Positions 34,752 to 44,891 of a stretch of DNA of 64,000 bases are shown piece by piece. The notes below the pieces were generated by a model. That model worked only from the letters and a program-made list of their open reading frames with translations. It was not told where the DNA came from and searched no databases. Both the position numbers and the translations under genes were made by a program. How positions within the stretch are numbered: the stretch's first letter is position 1; the number at the start of each line of letters is the position of its first letter. The stretch comes from an uncultured Cellvibrio sp. GTDB taxonomy: Bacteria; Pseudomonadota; Gammaproteobacteria; Pseudomonadales; Cellvibrionaceae. The DNA is taken from assembly GCA_937958105.1 (NCBI GenBank), contig CALFXJ010000012.1:101939-165938 (forward strand), written 5' to 3'.

Positions 34752-36332
34752 ATGAAGCAGTCTCTACAGCTCAAACTTGGCCAACAACTGACCATGACGC
34801 CCCAATTGCAGCAGGCTATTCGTCTGTTGCAATTGTCCACCCTTGATCTTCAGCAGGAAATCCAGGAAGCATTGGATTCCAACCCCATGCTGGAAGTTGA
34901 AGAGAGTTATGACGGTCACTCCTCCTCTGATGCCGGCGATGAAATCGACGTTGACTATCCGCGTCAGCAGGAAATCGCTGCCGATGCCAACGGTGTAGAT
35001 TCAGGACTGAGTTTTAACGAAAAAGAGTCCTTTGGGGAAAAAGAGAGTTTTTCAGAAACCGCTTATAACGAAACCGAAGGCGACAGTTACGACAGCGAAG
35101 CGACCACCGAGTGGAATGAATCCATTCCTGCCGAGCTGCCCGTGGATACGAGCTGGGATGATGTTTACCAGTCGTCCCACACCAGCACCTCCTCCAACTA
35201 CGACGGCGAAGACAATGATTTTGAGAGTCGGCGCGCTGTAACTGACTCCCTCTACGACCATCTGATGTGGCAGCTTAACCTGACCCCGATGTCGGATCAG
35301 GACCGGCTGATTGCCATGACCATCATTGATGCCGTTGAGCCCAGCGGCATGCTGTCAGTCAGCCTCGAGGAGATTCATGAAGGCCTGGCTGCTGAGCTGG
35401 AGGACTTGGAACTGGATGAGGTGGTCGCCGTCCAGCACCGACTTCAGCAGTTTGACCCCTCCGGCGTATGCAGTCAGAACCTGTCCGAATGCCTGCTGGT
35501 TCAGCTGCAGCAGTTTGATCCGGCAACACCGTTTCTCGAACCCGCTAAATTGATCGTCAAACAATATCTTTCCTTGCTGGGCAGCCGCGACTACCGTCAG
35601 CTGATGCGTCGCACAAAGCTTAAAGAAAGTGAACTGGGTCAAGCGGTAGCACTTATCCAGAGCCTCAATCCCCGCCCAGGCGATATGATTGACTCAGGTG
35701 ACACTGAATATGTGGTGCCGGATGTATTCGTAGAGAAGCGAGATGGCCGCTGGGTGGTGGAGCTGAATCCGGACATTGCACCACGCCTTAGAATTAATAC
35801 AGATTACGCTTCGATGGTTAAGCGGGCTGACTCAAGCAGCGACAATACTTTCCTCAAAGATAACCTGCAGGAGGCCCGGTGGTTTCTTAAAAGCCTGCAG
35901 AGCCGCAATGAGACTCTGCTTAAAGTGGCCAGTTGTATCGTTGAAAAGCAGCGCGGTTTTCTCGAGTACGGTGCTGAGGCTATGAAGCCGCTGGTCCTGC
36001 ACGATATCGCCGAAATTGTCGAGATGCATGAATCAACCATATCGCGTGTCACCACACAGAAGTACATGCACACGCCTCAGGGAATTTTTGAACTTAAATA
36101 TTTCTTCTCCAGTCATGTGAGTACTGACACCGGCGGCGAATGCTCCTCTACGGCTATTCGCGCAATCATTAAAAAACTGGTCAGCGCGGAAAACCCGAAG
36201 AAGCCGTTGAGCGACAGCAAGATCACAGAGCTGCTCGCCGAACAGGGCATCCAGGTTGCGCGGCGTACCATCGCCAAGTATCGGGAATCATTAAATATCC
36301 CTCCGTCTAACGAGCGTAAATCGTTGTTATAA
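34752..36332 (+). CDS. rpoN: RNA polymerase sigma-54 factor
   Basis: The 526-residue protein has the glutamine-rich activator region I (LTMTPQLQQAIRLLQLSTLDLQ), an acidic region (about 50-155, longer than in E. coli), the core-binding and DNA-binding domains, and the RpoN box ARRTIAKYRE near the C-terminus. It directs activator-dependent transcription (nitrogen, flagella, others). A 151-base gap separates it from lptB and may hold its own promoter. Its end forms part of a repeated leader element before hpf. Confidence 0.97.
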   Translation: MKQSLQLKLGQQLTMTPQLQQAIRLLQLSTLDLQQEIQEALDSNPMLEVEESYDGHSSSDAGDEIDVDYPRQQEIAADANGVDSGLSFNEKESFGEKESFSETAYNETEGDSYDSEATTEWNESIPAELPVDTSWDDVYQSSHTSTSSNYDGEDNDFESRRAVTDSLYDHLMWQLNLTPMSDQDRLIAMTIIDAVEPSGMLSVSLEEIHEGLAAELEDLELDEVVAVQHRLQQFDPSGVCSQNLSECLLVQLQQFDPATPFLEPAKLIVKQYLSLLGSRDYRQLMRRTKLKESELGQAVALIQSLNPRPGDMIDSGDTEYVVPDVFVEKRDGRWVVELNPDIAPRLRINTDYASMVKRADSSSDNTFLKDNLQEARWFLKSLQSRNETLLKVASCIVEKQRGFLEYGAEAMKPLVLHDIAEIVEMHESTISRVTTQKYMHTPQGIFELKYFFSSHVSTDTGGECSSTAIRAIIKKLVSAENPKKPLSDSKITELLAEQGIQVARRTIAKYRESLNIPPSNERKSLL

Positions 36333-36447
36333 ATTCGCTCTTCCAGATCGAGAGCGAGTCAAGAGGAAGTGTTGTTATAAGTATGCGGGAATCAACAATC
36401 CTGCCATCAGGCAGGATTGAGTCATTGTCATAATGAAAGAGGAAGTG
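36323..36447 (+). repeat. Duplicated leader module between rpoN and hpf
   Basis: Three short elements occur twice in the same order. GTTGTTATAA is at 36323-36332 (the end of rpoN) and 36371-36380. GAGTCA is at 36356-36361 and 36419-36424. AAGAGGAAGTG is at 36361-36371 and 36437-36447, and the second copy is the hpf ribosome binding site. Each unit also holds a hairpin: 7-bp arms at 36335-36341/36351-36357 and 10-bp arms at 36396-36405/36410-36419. The layout suggests an old tandem duplication. Confidence 0.6.
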
Positions 36448-36449
36448 CT

Positions 36450-36740
36450 ATGCAAATTACTATCAGCGGTCATCACCTGGAAGTTACCGACGCCCTCAAG
36501 AGTTACGTCAACAGCAAGCTTGAGCGACTCAATAATCACCACGACCGCATCACTAATACACATGTCATTCTTTCGGTCGACAAACTGCAACAGAAAGCGG
36601 AAGCCACCGTACATGTAAGCGGCAAGGATTTATTTGCCGATGCGACATCAGAAGATCTCTATGCCGCTATTGACCTGCTGACCGATAAGCTCGATCGGCA
36701 ATTAATTAAACACAAAGAAAAAATGCGCAACCATCGTTAA
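36450..36740 (+). CDS. hpf: Ribosome hibernation promoting factor, short form
   Basis: The 96-residue protein is the short HPF type, which binds the 30S subunit and helps form 100S dimers when growth stops. MQITISGHHLEVTDALKSYV and ADATSEDLYAAIDLLTDKLDRQL are typical. The ATG at 36450 follows AGAGGAAGTG. It lies between rpoN and ptsN, the standard order. Two hairpins and a duplicated binding-site sequence lie upstream. Confidence 0.95.
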   Translation: MQITISGHHLEVTDALKSYVNSKLERLNNHHDRITNTHVILSVDKLQQKAEATVHVSGKDLFADATSEDLYAAIDLLTDKLDRQLIKHKEKMRNHR

Positions 36741-36745
36741 TCATT

Positions 36746-37198
36746 ATGCAAATACAATCTCTTCTTACCCCAAGCCGCACACTCTGCGACATCGAAGGCG
36801 TGAGCAAAAAACGTGTGCTGGAGATTCTTGCCAACACCATCGCCCAGGATATCCCAGCCATTGATGCCGATGATCTCTTTCGTCGGCTGATTGCGCGGGA
36901 ACGGCTTGGTTCTACCGGTATCGGGCACGGGATCGCTATTCCCCATTGCCGTGTCGAGAATTATGACGGCGTCATCGGTGCACTCATAACACTCAATCAG
37001 CCTATCGATTTTGATTCGATTGATTCCGAGCCGGTAGATATTCTGTTTGCCATGTTGGTACCGGAAAATGCTGATGGTGAGCACCTGCAGAACCTTGCTG
37101 CACTGGCTGGTGCGCTCAACGACAGCGACTTCCGCGATCGGCTGCGCAGTGCGGAAAGTGATGCGGCCTTATATGAGACAGCAATCAGCAAGGACTGA
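36746..37198 (+). CDS. ptsN: Nitrogen PTS enzyme IIA (PtsN)
   Basis: The 150-residue EIIA-Ntr domain has the phosphorylated histidine H67 in GIAIPHCRVEN. In the nitrogen PTS it accepts phosphate from NPr and regulates potassium transport and other processes rather than importing sugar. It starts five bases after hpf. Confidence 0.95.
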   Translation: MQIQSLLTPSRTLCDIEGVSKKRVLEILANTIAQDIPAIDADDLFRRLIARERLGSTGIGHGIAIPHCRVENYDGVIGALITLNQPIDFDSIDSEPVDILFAMLVPENADGEHLQNLAALAGALNDSDFRDRLRSAESDAALYETAISKD

Positions 37199-37267
37199 TA
37201 GCTCCGTCAGGCAAAGCCAGTCGATTGGCTCAGCAGATTGATGAATAAATCACAGGAACATACGCCC

Positions 37268-38137
37268 ATGCATTTAGTGATTGTGAGCGGATTATCCGGC
37301 TCGGGTAAAAGTACCGCGCTGCATGTTCTGGAGGATGTCGGGTTTAACTGTATCGACAACCTGCCCGTGAGCCTGCTGCCGGCACTTGTTGCCCAGATCC
37401 AGATTCACAAGAACGATGCGCAGAAGTTTGCCATTGGTATTGATGTGCGCAATGCGTGGCAGGATCTTTCCATCTTTCCGATGATGATCGAAACGCTGAA
37501 GGAAGCCAACGTCCCTTTTCGCGTACTGTTCCTTGATGCCCAGCCTTCCGTATTGATCCAGCGCTTCAGTGAAACCCGGCGCAAACATCCCTTGAGTGAT
37601 GCCAACACCAATCTGGAAGAAGCCATTGCCGAAGAGCAGCGCCTGCTGGAGCCGATCCGCGACACAGCGGATCAGGTGTTGGATACCAGCCATCTGAATC
37701 TGCACGAGCTGCGCGATCTGGTAAAAGAACGGCTGGTTGGACGCAGCGAATCCAATATGGCGATCCTGTTCGAGTCCTTCGGATTTAAGCACGGGATTCC
37801 GGTTAATGCCGATCTGGTGTTCGATGCCCGCTGCCTGCCGAATCCGCACTGGAAACACAACCTGCGCCCTTTGACAGGAAAAGACCAGGACGTGATTGAT
37901 TTTCTGGAAGAGCAGGATTCCGTGGAAGAGATGTACGAGGATATCGAGGGGTTTTTAACCCGCTGGCTGCCGCGCTACCAGGCCAACAACCGCAGCTATA
38001 TCACCATCGCTGTGGGCTGCACGGGCGGACAACATCGTTCGGTTTATCTGAGCGAGCGCCTGAAGAATCATTTCAACCGAATGTTCAACGATGTACAGGT
38101 CAGGCATCGTGATATCAACAAACACAAGAAAGCGTAA
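37268..38137 (+). CDS. rapZ: RNase adapter protein RapZ
   Basis: The 289-residue protein has the N-terminal P-loop GLSGSGKST and the C-terminal GCTGGQHRSV motif of RapZ (YhbJ). In E. coli it binds a small RNA and recruits RNase E to control glucosamine 6-phosphate synthase. The ATG at 37268 aligns with E. coli RapZ; an ATG at 37241 would add nine residues without a good binding site. It lies between ptsN and npr. Confidence 0.94.
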   Translation: MHLVIVSGLSGSGKSTALHVLEDVGFNCIDNLPVSLLPALVAQIQIHKNDAQKFAIGIDVRNAWQDLSIFPMMIETLKEANVPFRVLFLDAQPSVLIQRFSETRRKHPLSDANTNLEEAIAEEQRLLEPIRDTADQVLDTSHLNLHELRDLVKERLVGRSESNMAILFESFGFKHGIPVNADLVFDARCLPNPHWKHNLRPLTGKDQDVIDFLEEQDSVEEMYEDIEGFLTRWLPRYQANNRSYITIAVGCTGGQHRSVYLSERLKNHFNRMFNDVQVRHRDINKHKKA

Positions 38138-38146
38138 TGCCTTTTT

Positions 38147-38431
38147 ATGCTCATCGAACGAGTTACTATCATCAACAAGCGCGGCCTGCATGCTCGTGCT
38201 GCCGCCAAACTGGTAACCACCGCCACGCCCTTCAAGGCGCGGGTTCTCGTACGCATTGCCTCCGAAGACGATACCAATAACTGGGTTGATGCAAAAAGCG
38301 TGATGTCACTGATGCTGCTGGCTGCTACTCAGGGTACCGATATTGAAATCCAGACTGATGGCCAGGATGAACACTGTGCGATGGAAGCCATCAGGAATCT
38401 CATTGCACAGCGGTTTGAAGAGGGAGAGTAA
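38147..38431 (+). CDS. npr: Phosphocarrier protein NPr
   Basis: The 94-residue HPr-like protein has the phosphorylated H15 in NKRGLHARAAAKL and the second conserved segment WVDAKSVMSLMLLAATQG. It relays phosphate from PtsP to PtsN. It starts nine bases after rapZ and ends the PTS-Ntr group. Confidence 0.95.
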   Translation: MLIERVTIINKRGLHARAAAKLVTTATPFKARVLVRIASEDDTNNWVDAKSVMSLMLLAATQGTDIEIQTDGQDEHCAMEAIRNLIAQRFEEGE

Positions 38432-38527
38432 CGGCGGTGTGCTCCGCTCCGCAGATTTCTGTTGTTATTTACCGGGCGTTTACCTAACCTAGCCGCCCTT
38501 TTTTACTTACCGAAGACTGGCAATACC

Positions 38528-39049
38528 ATGGTTTATTCATACGACGACATTAACCCCGACGATTACATCCGCAGCAAATCACAAGCCAAGCGCGAGATGA
38601 CGGCGTTACAGGAGTTGGGTGAAAAGCTGGTTGAGCTGAACGATAAACAGTTGGCCCAGATTCCTGTGGAACCCAAGTTGCTCGAAGCCATTCTGGAGAC
38701 CCGCAAGATGGTTCACCGGGAAGCCAGACGCCGCCATCTGCAGTACATCGGCAAGCTGATGCGCACCACGGATCATGCCGCGATACAACAGGCTTATGAT
38801 CTGCTGCAAAACAAAAGCGATCGTTACATTCATCGTCAGCATCAGGTCGAGCGCTATCGGGATCTGCTGGTGAGCGGTGACAATCAGGCGCTGCAGGAAT
38901 TTATTCAACTGCACCCGGACGTGGATGTGCAGCACTTGCGGCAGCTAATCCGTGTTGCACAGAAGGAAGCCGCTGAAAATAAACCGCCAGCCAGTGCACG
39001 CAAACTGTTTCGTTATATCCGCGAGCAGATGGAAGCACACGACCACTAA
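38528..39049 (+). CDS. darP: 50S assembly protein DarP (YjgA)
   Basis: The 173-residue, highly charged helical protein matches YjgA/DarP (E. coli about 183), with SKSQAKREMTALQELGEKL and RRRHLQYIGKLMR. It associates with late 50S precursors. The ATG at 38528 has no strong binding site, but an in-frame extension upstream has no family support. Its last four bases overlap the end of the convergent yhdP. Confidence 0.92.
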   Translation: MVYSYDDINPDDYIRSKSQAKREMTALQELGEKLVELNDKQLAQIPVEPKLLEAILETRKMVHREARRRHLQYIGKLMRTTDHAAIQQAYDLLQNKSDRYIHRQHQVERYRDLLVSGDNQALQEFIQLHPDVDVQHLRQLIRVAQKEAAENKPPASARKLFRYIREQMEAHDH

Positions 39050-42000
39050 GGCTGTCCTGGCTCGGACTCCGGTTCCGCAGCCTCTTCATCATTAACGGCA
39101 TTAACGGCCTCGGGCTGATCAGGCTGTCCGGATTTGGTATCAGCGGGGTCTGCCGGCGCAGTTTCAGGCAGGGTTTCCCCGCTTTCATTCACGCTGTTGC
39201 GCAGACTGCTTTCACTCTCAAACAGACGATCAAACTTCATCTCCGGATCGTCCCAGCTGCCACGGATGCGATAGCTGATACTGGTGGCCTGATCCACCTG
39301 CTTTTTAAAAATCTTACTGACGACGTAGACTCCTGCAGCCGCCGGCAGCCCGGTAGCCAGTGCCGCGAGGAAAGTGAGATTACCGGCGACCGGCAACGTC
39401 GCAATCAATCGTGAATCAATCGTTTCATCCTCCAGATTGATACTGCCGGCCATCTGCAAACGACTGGAGGGACTGCTCATCTGCAGGGGTTCGGTAAAGA
39501 TCAGTTTGCCGGTATCGAAGGTTACGCTGCCGCGCAGCTCATCGTAGGCCAGACCACTTTTGTACAGGTCAGAAAAATCCATGCGCAGGCGACGCGCCAG
39601 CGTATCGAAATTCACAAGCCCCACAAGCCGGAGGAACCCATCGCTGCCGGCGCTGGGGTTGCGCTTGAAGCGCCCATTCTCCATCAACAGGTTCACCTGC
39701 CCCTTCAGTCGTTTCAGCTCCACATGATGGGGCGAGCCCGGCCACGACAGATCTACTTCATAGCGTGCGCTGGTGCTTTCGATGATGTCCGGTTTATCCC
39801 ACTGGCGCATCACCTCCGCAATATCGCCTGCGGACAGGAGACCGACAAAGCGCGTGCGCGACCCTCCGTCACCCTTGTGCCAGAAGAGCTTAGCGCCAGC
39901 ATCACCAGCTTTAGCCCCGTCAGAGGCTACAGGCAGACCGCTCACCGTGATGCCACGGATATTGCCACGGATGTTGTCGAACAACGTCCCCAGCTCATCA
40001 GGACGCAGTTGTACCGACCAGCTTCCATAGTTGCTGTTGTCGAAGTGCAATTCCGCAATGCTGATATCGGCCTTGGGCAGCGAACGTGGATCAAATTCAG
40101 CTTCTATGCTGCGCAGCTCTTCCGCCGAGTCACCCAGCATGGTCCGCGCAAGATGCAGATATTTCAGCTCAATGGTCAGCGGAAGGTTTTTGTCTTCCGG
40201 CAAGCGCACCTGACCTGCGAGAGTGGGATTGCCAAACTGCAAATGCCAGGCGTCAGGCTGCGGCTGGATCTGCACGGCCAGTTTCTCCAGCGACAGCGGG
40301 CCTATGTCCTGTCTGCCGAGAGTAATATCCGCAAGAAACGGTAAGCCGGCGATATGGGTCGGGTCCGACTGGACGGGCGGCAGTGCTGCCGGCGCGTCTT
40401 TACCTATACCGTCGCTGGCCTCTGCGTCTGGTACAACAGCAGTCTTGGGAACAATCTGGTCGGTATAGCGCAGGTAGCGCTCTTGAACGCTCTGCCATTG
40501 CTCCAGATTAAATTCCGGCAAATAACCGTTGAGCAGGAAGCGGGAGGTAGCCGACAGAGCGGCTGGTCGAGCAAGTGCAATGTTGGCATTCAGCAGATGG
40601 TTGCCTTCCCGCTTTATCTTGAACAGCGCCTGCACACCATGTTCAGGAACTGACGCCCCATCCTCGGGCGCGGCAGCGTCTGCCGAAGGCATGGCGTACT
40701 GTACATCCACCAACATCGTCTGTTGATGAATATGGAGATCCACGGCCAGCGCGCGCTGCGGTTCCGGCGCTTTACCATAGGGAGTCGGAAGATCGACTGC
40801 CACACCGTCGAGATTACTTCGCACCAGAACCTTGGCCAGCAGGCGATCCTCTGCCGGATCATCAGCCGGAGGCGGAGCATCAGCTTCCAGTTCCTCAGAC
40901 TCCGTATTGGCGGGACGGTGGATCAACTCAACGCGCACATCATAGGGAATCGTACCGTCAAGAAAGAGCAGTTCTGGCCGCTTGCTCCACTCCGCCAGCC
41001 GCTGATGCTTAACCCTGCCGTTAACATCGATAAGCGTTTTACGGTCTGTAGCGGTATTGATGTTATCCAGACGCACGCGAACGGGTTCGCCAAACAGGCG
41101 ACCCGTCAGATCCCGACTGCTTAACCCTCCCCGGCTGGAGTAGGTGATCCGGCCACGCACCATCTCAAGGCCCAGCTCGTAATCCGGCATATTGAGCTCA
41201 GGAGCCTCCAGATCGACGTCGACCCGCTGATAAGCCCCCGCTCCGGACCCGCCCAGCGGCACCGCGATATCCAGGTGCGCCAGCATCTCCCCGGAGATAT
41301 CCCAACGGTCCATGGCGTCGCCGATATACTGGCGCAATTGCCCTTCCCGCAATGCCCGCAGGCCATCGCTGGCAATTCCGCTCACCGCGCCCTTCACACG
41401 CAGCAATGATCCCTCGCCGTCAGGCTGTGGCCGCGACTGTACATGCGTCGGCTGCAGGTAGCTGCTGTAGATCCGCCCTTCAGAAACGCTGGCGTCGACA
41501 TTGTTGTCACTGACCAGCAACCGGCCGCGCAGACCGCGCAGCGGCGGCCAGCCAGGTTGATAGTTCAGCTCAGCGTTATCGATATCGAGGTATAACTGGT
41601 GGCTGCGAGCCATGTGATTAGGAGTATTCAGGGTGCCCCGATAGATGAAGCCAACCTCATTGACCATCCCGTTGTTGTGCTCGCCGATACTCTGATTCAA
41701 CCATGACAACAGGGTCTGGGGCACCACCGCCGGCGTGTATTTCCGGTACAGCCCGGCCTCAAGGTGACGGGCGCCGATCTGCAGATACAGGTCCAGGTCG
41801 CCGGCGACGCGCCAGGGTATGGCGAGCCACATATGCCCTACTACCTCTTCCTGTCCGTTGCGGAATGTCAGTTCCCCACTGTTGACGTAAATCTGATTCT
41901 GTTCCCGCCGCAGCGCCCAGGCTACCTGTCCACGCACGGCTTCAAAGGCCATGGGGTCGGTATAAGTGGGAATGTAATGCATGCTGAAGCCTTGTTGACT

Positions 42001-43332
42001 GTCGATATTGACGAAGCCACCGCGCTGATCAGCCTGGATAAAACCGTCCACCTGCCGCAGCGCCGGAACGCCCCGCCAGGCACTCACCCCCACCTGGTGA
42101 GCATTCGCCTGTAACTGCCAGTTTTCCGGTTCATCCAGAGGCACAGTTACCTGAAGATTGCGCAGTTCACCCTGCGGGTCCAGCGTCAGCAGAACTTCCT
42201 GCAGATGACCTTCACCGAAAGCCCCGGCATCATCGAGGATGCGGGTCCAGCGCTGGAGGTCCAGGACATCGCTCTGCAACAGTACAGGCCCCTGCAGGTC
42301 AGGGGCCGACGCGGAAATGTTCAGGTCTTCAATGCGGGTTTCGTTGACGTCAGCCTGGATATCCTGCAATGCCAGCTGCCAGCCCCCCTTGTGCAGCCAG
42401 TGCCCCTTCACCTGAGTGGTAAAGCTGGCAAGCTCCAGCCGTCGCCCCAATACCGGCAGGGACAAGGTCTGCAGGCCGAGGCTGCCACTCAGGTTAAAAC
42501 CCTCTCCCTGTTCCCGGGTACTGAACCACAAACGCGCATCCAGCGAGCCATCGGATCGCCATCTCCAGTCATCAATCCCGGGCAGCAACAAGGCGCCGGC
42601 GGCGGCCAGAGGTTCACTGGTGGGAAACTCATCCAGCTGCAGGTATCCACGGGCGCTGAAGCGCTTCTGGTTGCGCGGGTCACCCCGGCCTTCCATCACC
42701 AGCGTCACAGCATTCATGCGCTCTTCCACATCTACCTGCAGCGACAGACGGTGAAAGCTGCCTTTGTTTTCGAGGCGGACGGATGGTGAATCCAGCGAAA
42801 TTCTATGGCGGTCGAGGAAGGTAAAGTCGAGGTGGGTCTGGTGAAACTCGATGTGATTGGACAGCAGCAACATATCGAACAACGCGTCCAGCTGCGCCGC
42901 TTCCTGGTTATCGCGGGTCTGAAAACGCAACCCGGGCAGCTGCCAGAAGCCTTCGGGGGTCTGTTCAAATTCAAGCTTCGCCTGATGGACGTTGATGCCA
43001 CCCCACACAAAACGAAGATTCAGCAGTGAGCTGATCAGGTCCAGGCGCAGGCGCGCACTGTTGAGGGTGAGGATGGGCTCCTGAGCGTGACTGGTGATAC
43101 GGATGTCCCGGACATTTACTACCGGCTTTAATCCGTCCCAGTTTGCATCTATTGCCCCGATGGAGACGTCGGCGTTCAGCTTCTGGGACAGATAATCGCT
43201 GATCTCCAGGGAATATTCACTTACCAGCGGGGAAAAGCTCCGCCCACACTGCACCAGTACCGCCAACCCAATCAGAAGGATGGCGCACAGCGTGTAAAAC
43301 TTTTTCACCAGATAGCGAAGCACGCGGATCAT
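39046..43332 (-). CDS. yhdP: AsmA-like envelope protein YhdP
   Basis: The 1428-residue protein has an N-terminal membrane helix (about 10-28), then a long repeated beta-groove region of the AsmA/TIGR02099 type, ending with the family C-terminal domain (about 1190-1370) and an acidic, proline-rich tail. YhdP-type proteins bridge inner and outer membranes and carry phospholipids outward. It is longer than E. coli YhdP (about 1266). It follows rng, as usual. The convergent darP stop overlaps its stop. An intact YhdP matters because the Mla locus looks reduced. Confidence 0.92.
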   Translation of the reverse strand: MIRVLRYLVKKFYTLCAILLIGLAVLVQCGRSFSPLVSEYSLEISDYLSQKLNADVSIGAIDANWDGLKPVVNVRDIRITSHAQEPILTLNSARLRLDLISSLLNLRFVWGGINVHQAKLEFEQTPEGFWQLPGLRFQTRDNQEAAQLDALFDMLLLSNHIEFHQTHLDFTFLDRHRISLDSPSVRLENKGSFHRLSLQVDVEERMNAVTLVMEGRGDPRNQKRFSARGYLQLDEFPTSEPLAAAGALLLPGIDDWRWRSDGSLDARLWFSTREQGEGFNLSGSLGLQTLSLPVLGRRLELASFTTQVKGHWLHKGGWQLALQDIQADVNETRIEDLNISASAPDLQGPVLLQSDVLDLQRWTRILDDAGAFGEGHLQEVLLTLDPQGELRNLQVTVPLDEPENWQLQANAHQVGVSAWRGVPALRQVDGFIQADQRGGFVNIDSQQGFSMHYIPTYTDPMAFEAVRGQVAWALRREQNQIYVNSGELTFRNGQEEVVGHMWLAIPWRVAGDLDLYLQIGARHLEAGLYRKYTPAVVPQTLLSWLNQSIGEHNNGMVNEVGFIYRGTLNTPNHMARSHQLYLDIDNAELNYQPGWPPLRGLRGRLLVSDNNVDASVSEGRIYSSYLQPTHVQSRPQPDGEGSLLRVKGAVSGIASDGLRALREGQLRQYIGDAMDRWDISGEMLAHLDIAVPLGGSGAGAYQRVDVDLEAPELNMPDYELGLEMVRGRITYSSRGGLSSRDLTGRLFGEPVRVRLDNINTATDRKTLIDVNGRVKHQRLAEWSKRPELLFLDGTIPYDVRVELIHRPANTESEELEADAPPPADDPAEDRLLAKVLVRSNLDGVAVDLPTPYGKAPEPQRALAVDLHIHQQTMLVDVQYAMPSADAAAPEDGASVPEHGVQALFKIKREGNHLLNANIALARPAALSATSRFLLNGYLPEFNLEQWQSVQERYLRYTDQIVPKTAVVPDAEASDGIGKDAPAALPPVQSDPTHIAGLPFLADITLGRQDIGPLSLEKLAVQIQPQPDAWHLQFGNPTLAGQVRLPEDKNLPLTIELKYLHLARTMLGDSAEELRSIEAEFDPRSLPKADISIAELHFDNSNYGSWSVQLRPDELGTLFDNIRGNIRGITVSGLPVASDGAKAGDAGAKLFWHKGDGGSRTRFVGLLSAGDIAEVMRQWDKPDIIESTSARYEVDLSWPGSPHHVELKRLKGQVNLLMENGRFKRNPSAGSDGFLRLVGLVNFDTLARRLRMDFSDLYKSGLAYDELRGSVTFDTGKLIFTEPLQMSSPSSRLQMAGSINLEDETIDSRLIATLPVAGNLTFLAALATGLPAAAGVYVVSKIFKKQVDQATSISYRIRGSWDDPEMKFDRLFESESSLRNSVNESGETLPETAPADPADTKSGQPDQPEAVNAVNDEEAAEPESEPGQP

Positions 43333-43421
43333 TCGATGTCTTTCAATTCCAGGTATTTACAGGTCGACGGCTTCTGCCGCTCTTGCATCTTAAGGTTACC
43401 CGGCCAGCCAGGCTGCTGCGC

Positions 43422-44891
43422 CTAGACCAACACAATGTCGTATTGCTCCTGGGTAAACAGAGTCTCTACCTGAAACTCAATGGTGCGACCGATAAAGGCT
43501 TCCAGATCAGCCACGTAGGCGGCTTCCTCATCCAGCAGGCGATCCACGACGACAGCGGATGCGAGCACCAGAAACTTTTCATTGTTATAGGTACGCGCTT
43601 CCCGCAGGATTTCGCGAAAGATCTCATAGCACACCGTTTCAGCAGACTTGACCTGCCCCCGACCATGACAGACGGGACAGGGCTCACACATCATCTGACC
43701 GAGGGACTCCCGGGTGCGCTTGCGCGCCATCTCCACCAGCCCCAGCTCCGATACACCGGTGATCCGCGTCTTGGCGTGATCTTTCTCCAGCGCCTTTTCC
43801 AGGGTACGCAGAACCTGACGCTGATGCTCAGGGTCCTGCATATCAATAAAGTCGAGCACGATGATGCCGCCCAGGTTGCGCAGGCGCAGCTGACGGGCAA
43901 TGGCGCTGGCAGCTTCCAGGTTGGTCTTGAAGATGGTCTCTTCCAGATTGCGATGGCCGACAAACGCACCGGTGTTCACATCAACGGTAGTCATGGCCTC
44001 GGTCTGCTCAATGATCAGATAACCGTTTGATTTAAGCGGCACCCGGGTATCCAGGGCTCGCCGGATTTCCTCTTCCACACCGTAGAGGTCAAGCAGCGGA
44101 CGACCATCGGTGTAACATTCGATCAAATCCACCAGCTGTGGGTAATAGTTCGCCGCAAAGTCGCGCATCTGCTTCCAGCTCAGCCGCGAATCTACCCGGA
44201 TTTTTTCCAGTGGTGCCCGAGCCAGATCGCGCAGGGCACGCAGGTATAAGGGCATGTCTTCGTGGATCACGGCGGGTGCATCTACCGTGGGCTGCTTTGC
44301 ACTCAGGTCGGCCCAGAGCTTCTGCAGGAAAGGGATATCCGCCACGATGGATTCGATATCCACGCCTTCGGCTACAGTCCTCACTATAAATCCACCGCTG
44401 ACGCCGGACGCCTGAGCCGCGGCTTCTACACCCTGCCGCAGACGCTCCCGCTCCTGTTCATCATCGATACGGGTCGATACCCCGATGTGCGGGCTGTTAG
44501 GCATGTACACCAGGTAACGCGACGACAACGTAAGATGAGTCGTCAGGCGCGCGCCCTTGGTGCCGATAGGATCTTTGGCAACCTGTACCAGCAGGGTCTG
44601 GCCATCGCGGACCAAGGTGCGGATATCCGGCAGGTCATGTCTTCTTGATTCGCCTTCCGGCGGTTCGGGGATCATGTCTGCCACATGGATAAAGCCGGTG
44701 CGTCCCAGACCGATATCAACGAAGGCTGCCTGCATGCCCGGCAGTACGCGTACCACCTTGCCCTTATAAATATTGCCTACGTACCCCTTGCCGTGGCTCC
44801 GCTCGATATAGAGCTCCTGCACTACACCGTTTTCGACCAGCGCTACCCGTGTCTCAACCGGGGAAACGTTGATAAGGATCTCTTCACTCAT
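43422..44891 (-). CDS. rng: Ribonuclease G
   Basis: The 489-residue protein has exactly the E. coli RNase G length. An S1 domain (about 38-120) is followed by the catalytic metal site D304 (VDVNTG) and D347 (LDFID), and the zinc link C405-PV-C408. It processes 16S rRNA 5' ends and decays some mRNAs. The ATG at 44891 has AAGGA nine bases upstream and lies eight bases inside the maf gene, suggesting coupling. Confidence 0.96.
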   Translation of the reverse strand: MSEEILINVSPVETRVALVENGVVQELYIERSHGKGYVGNIYKGKVVRVLPGMQAAFVDIGLGRTGFIHVADMIPEPPEGESRRHDLPDIRTLVRDGQTLLVQVAKDPIGTKGARLTTHLTLSSRYLVYMPNSPHIGVSTRIDDEQERERLRQGVEAAAQASGVSGGFIVRTVAEGVDIESIVADIPFLQKLWADLSAKQPTVDAPAVIHEDMPLYLRALRDLARAPLEKIRVDSRLSWKQMRDFAANYYPQLVDLIECYTDGRPLLDLYGVEEEIRRALDTRVPLKSNGYLIIEQTEAMTTVDVNTGAFVGHRNLEETIFKTNLEAASAIARQLRLRNLGGIIVLDFIDMQDPEHQRQVLRTLEKALEKDHAKTRITGVSELGLVEMARKRTRESLGQMMCEPCPVCHGRGQVKSAETVCYEIFREILREARTYNNEKFLVLASAVVVDRLLDEEAAYVADLEAFIGRTIEFQVETLFTQEQYDIVLV

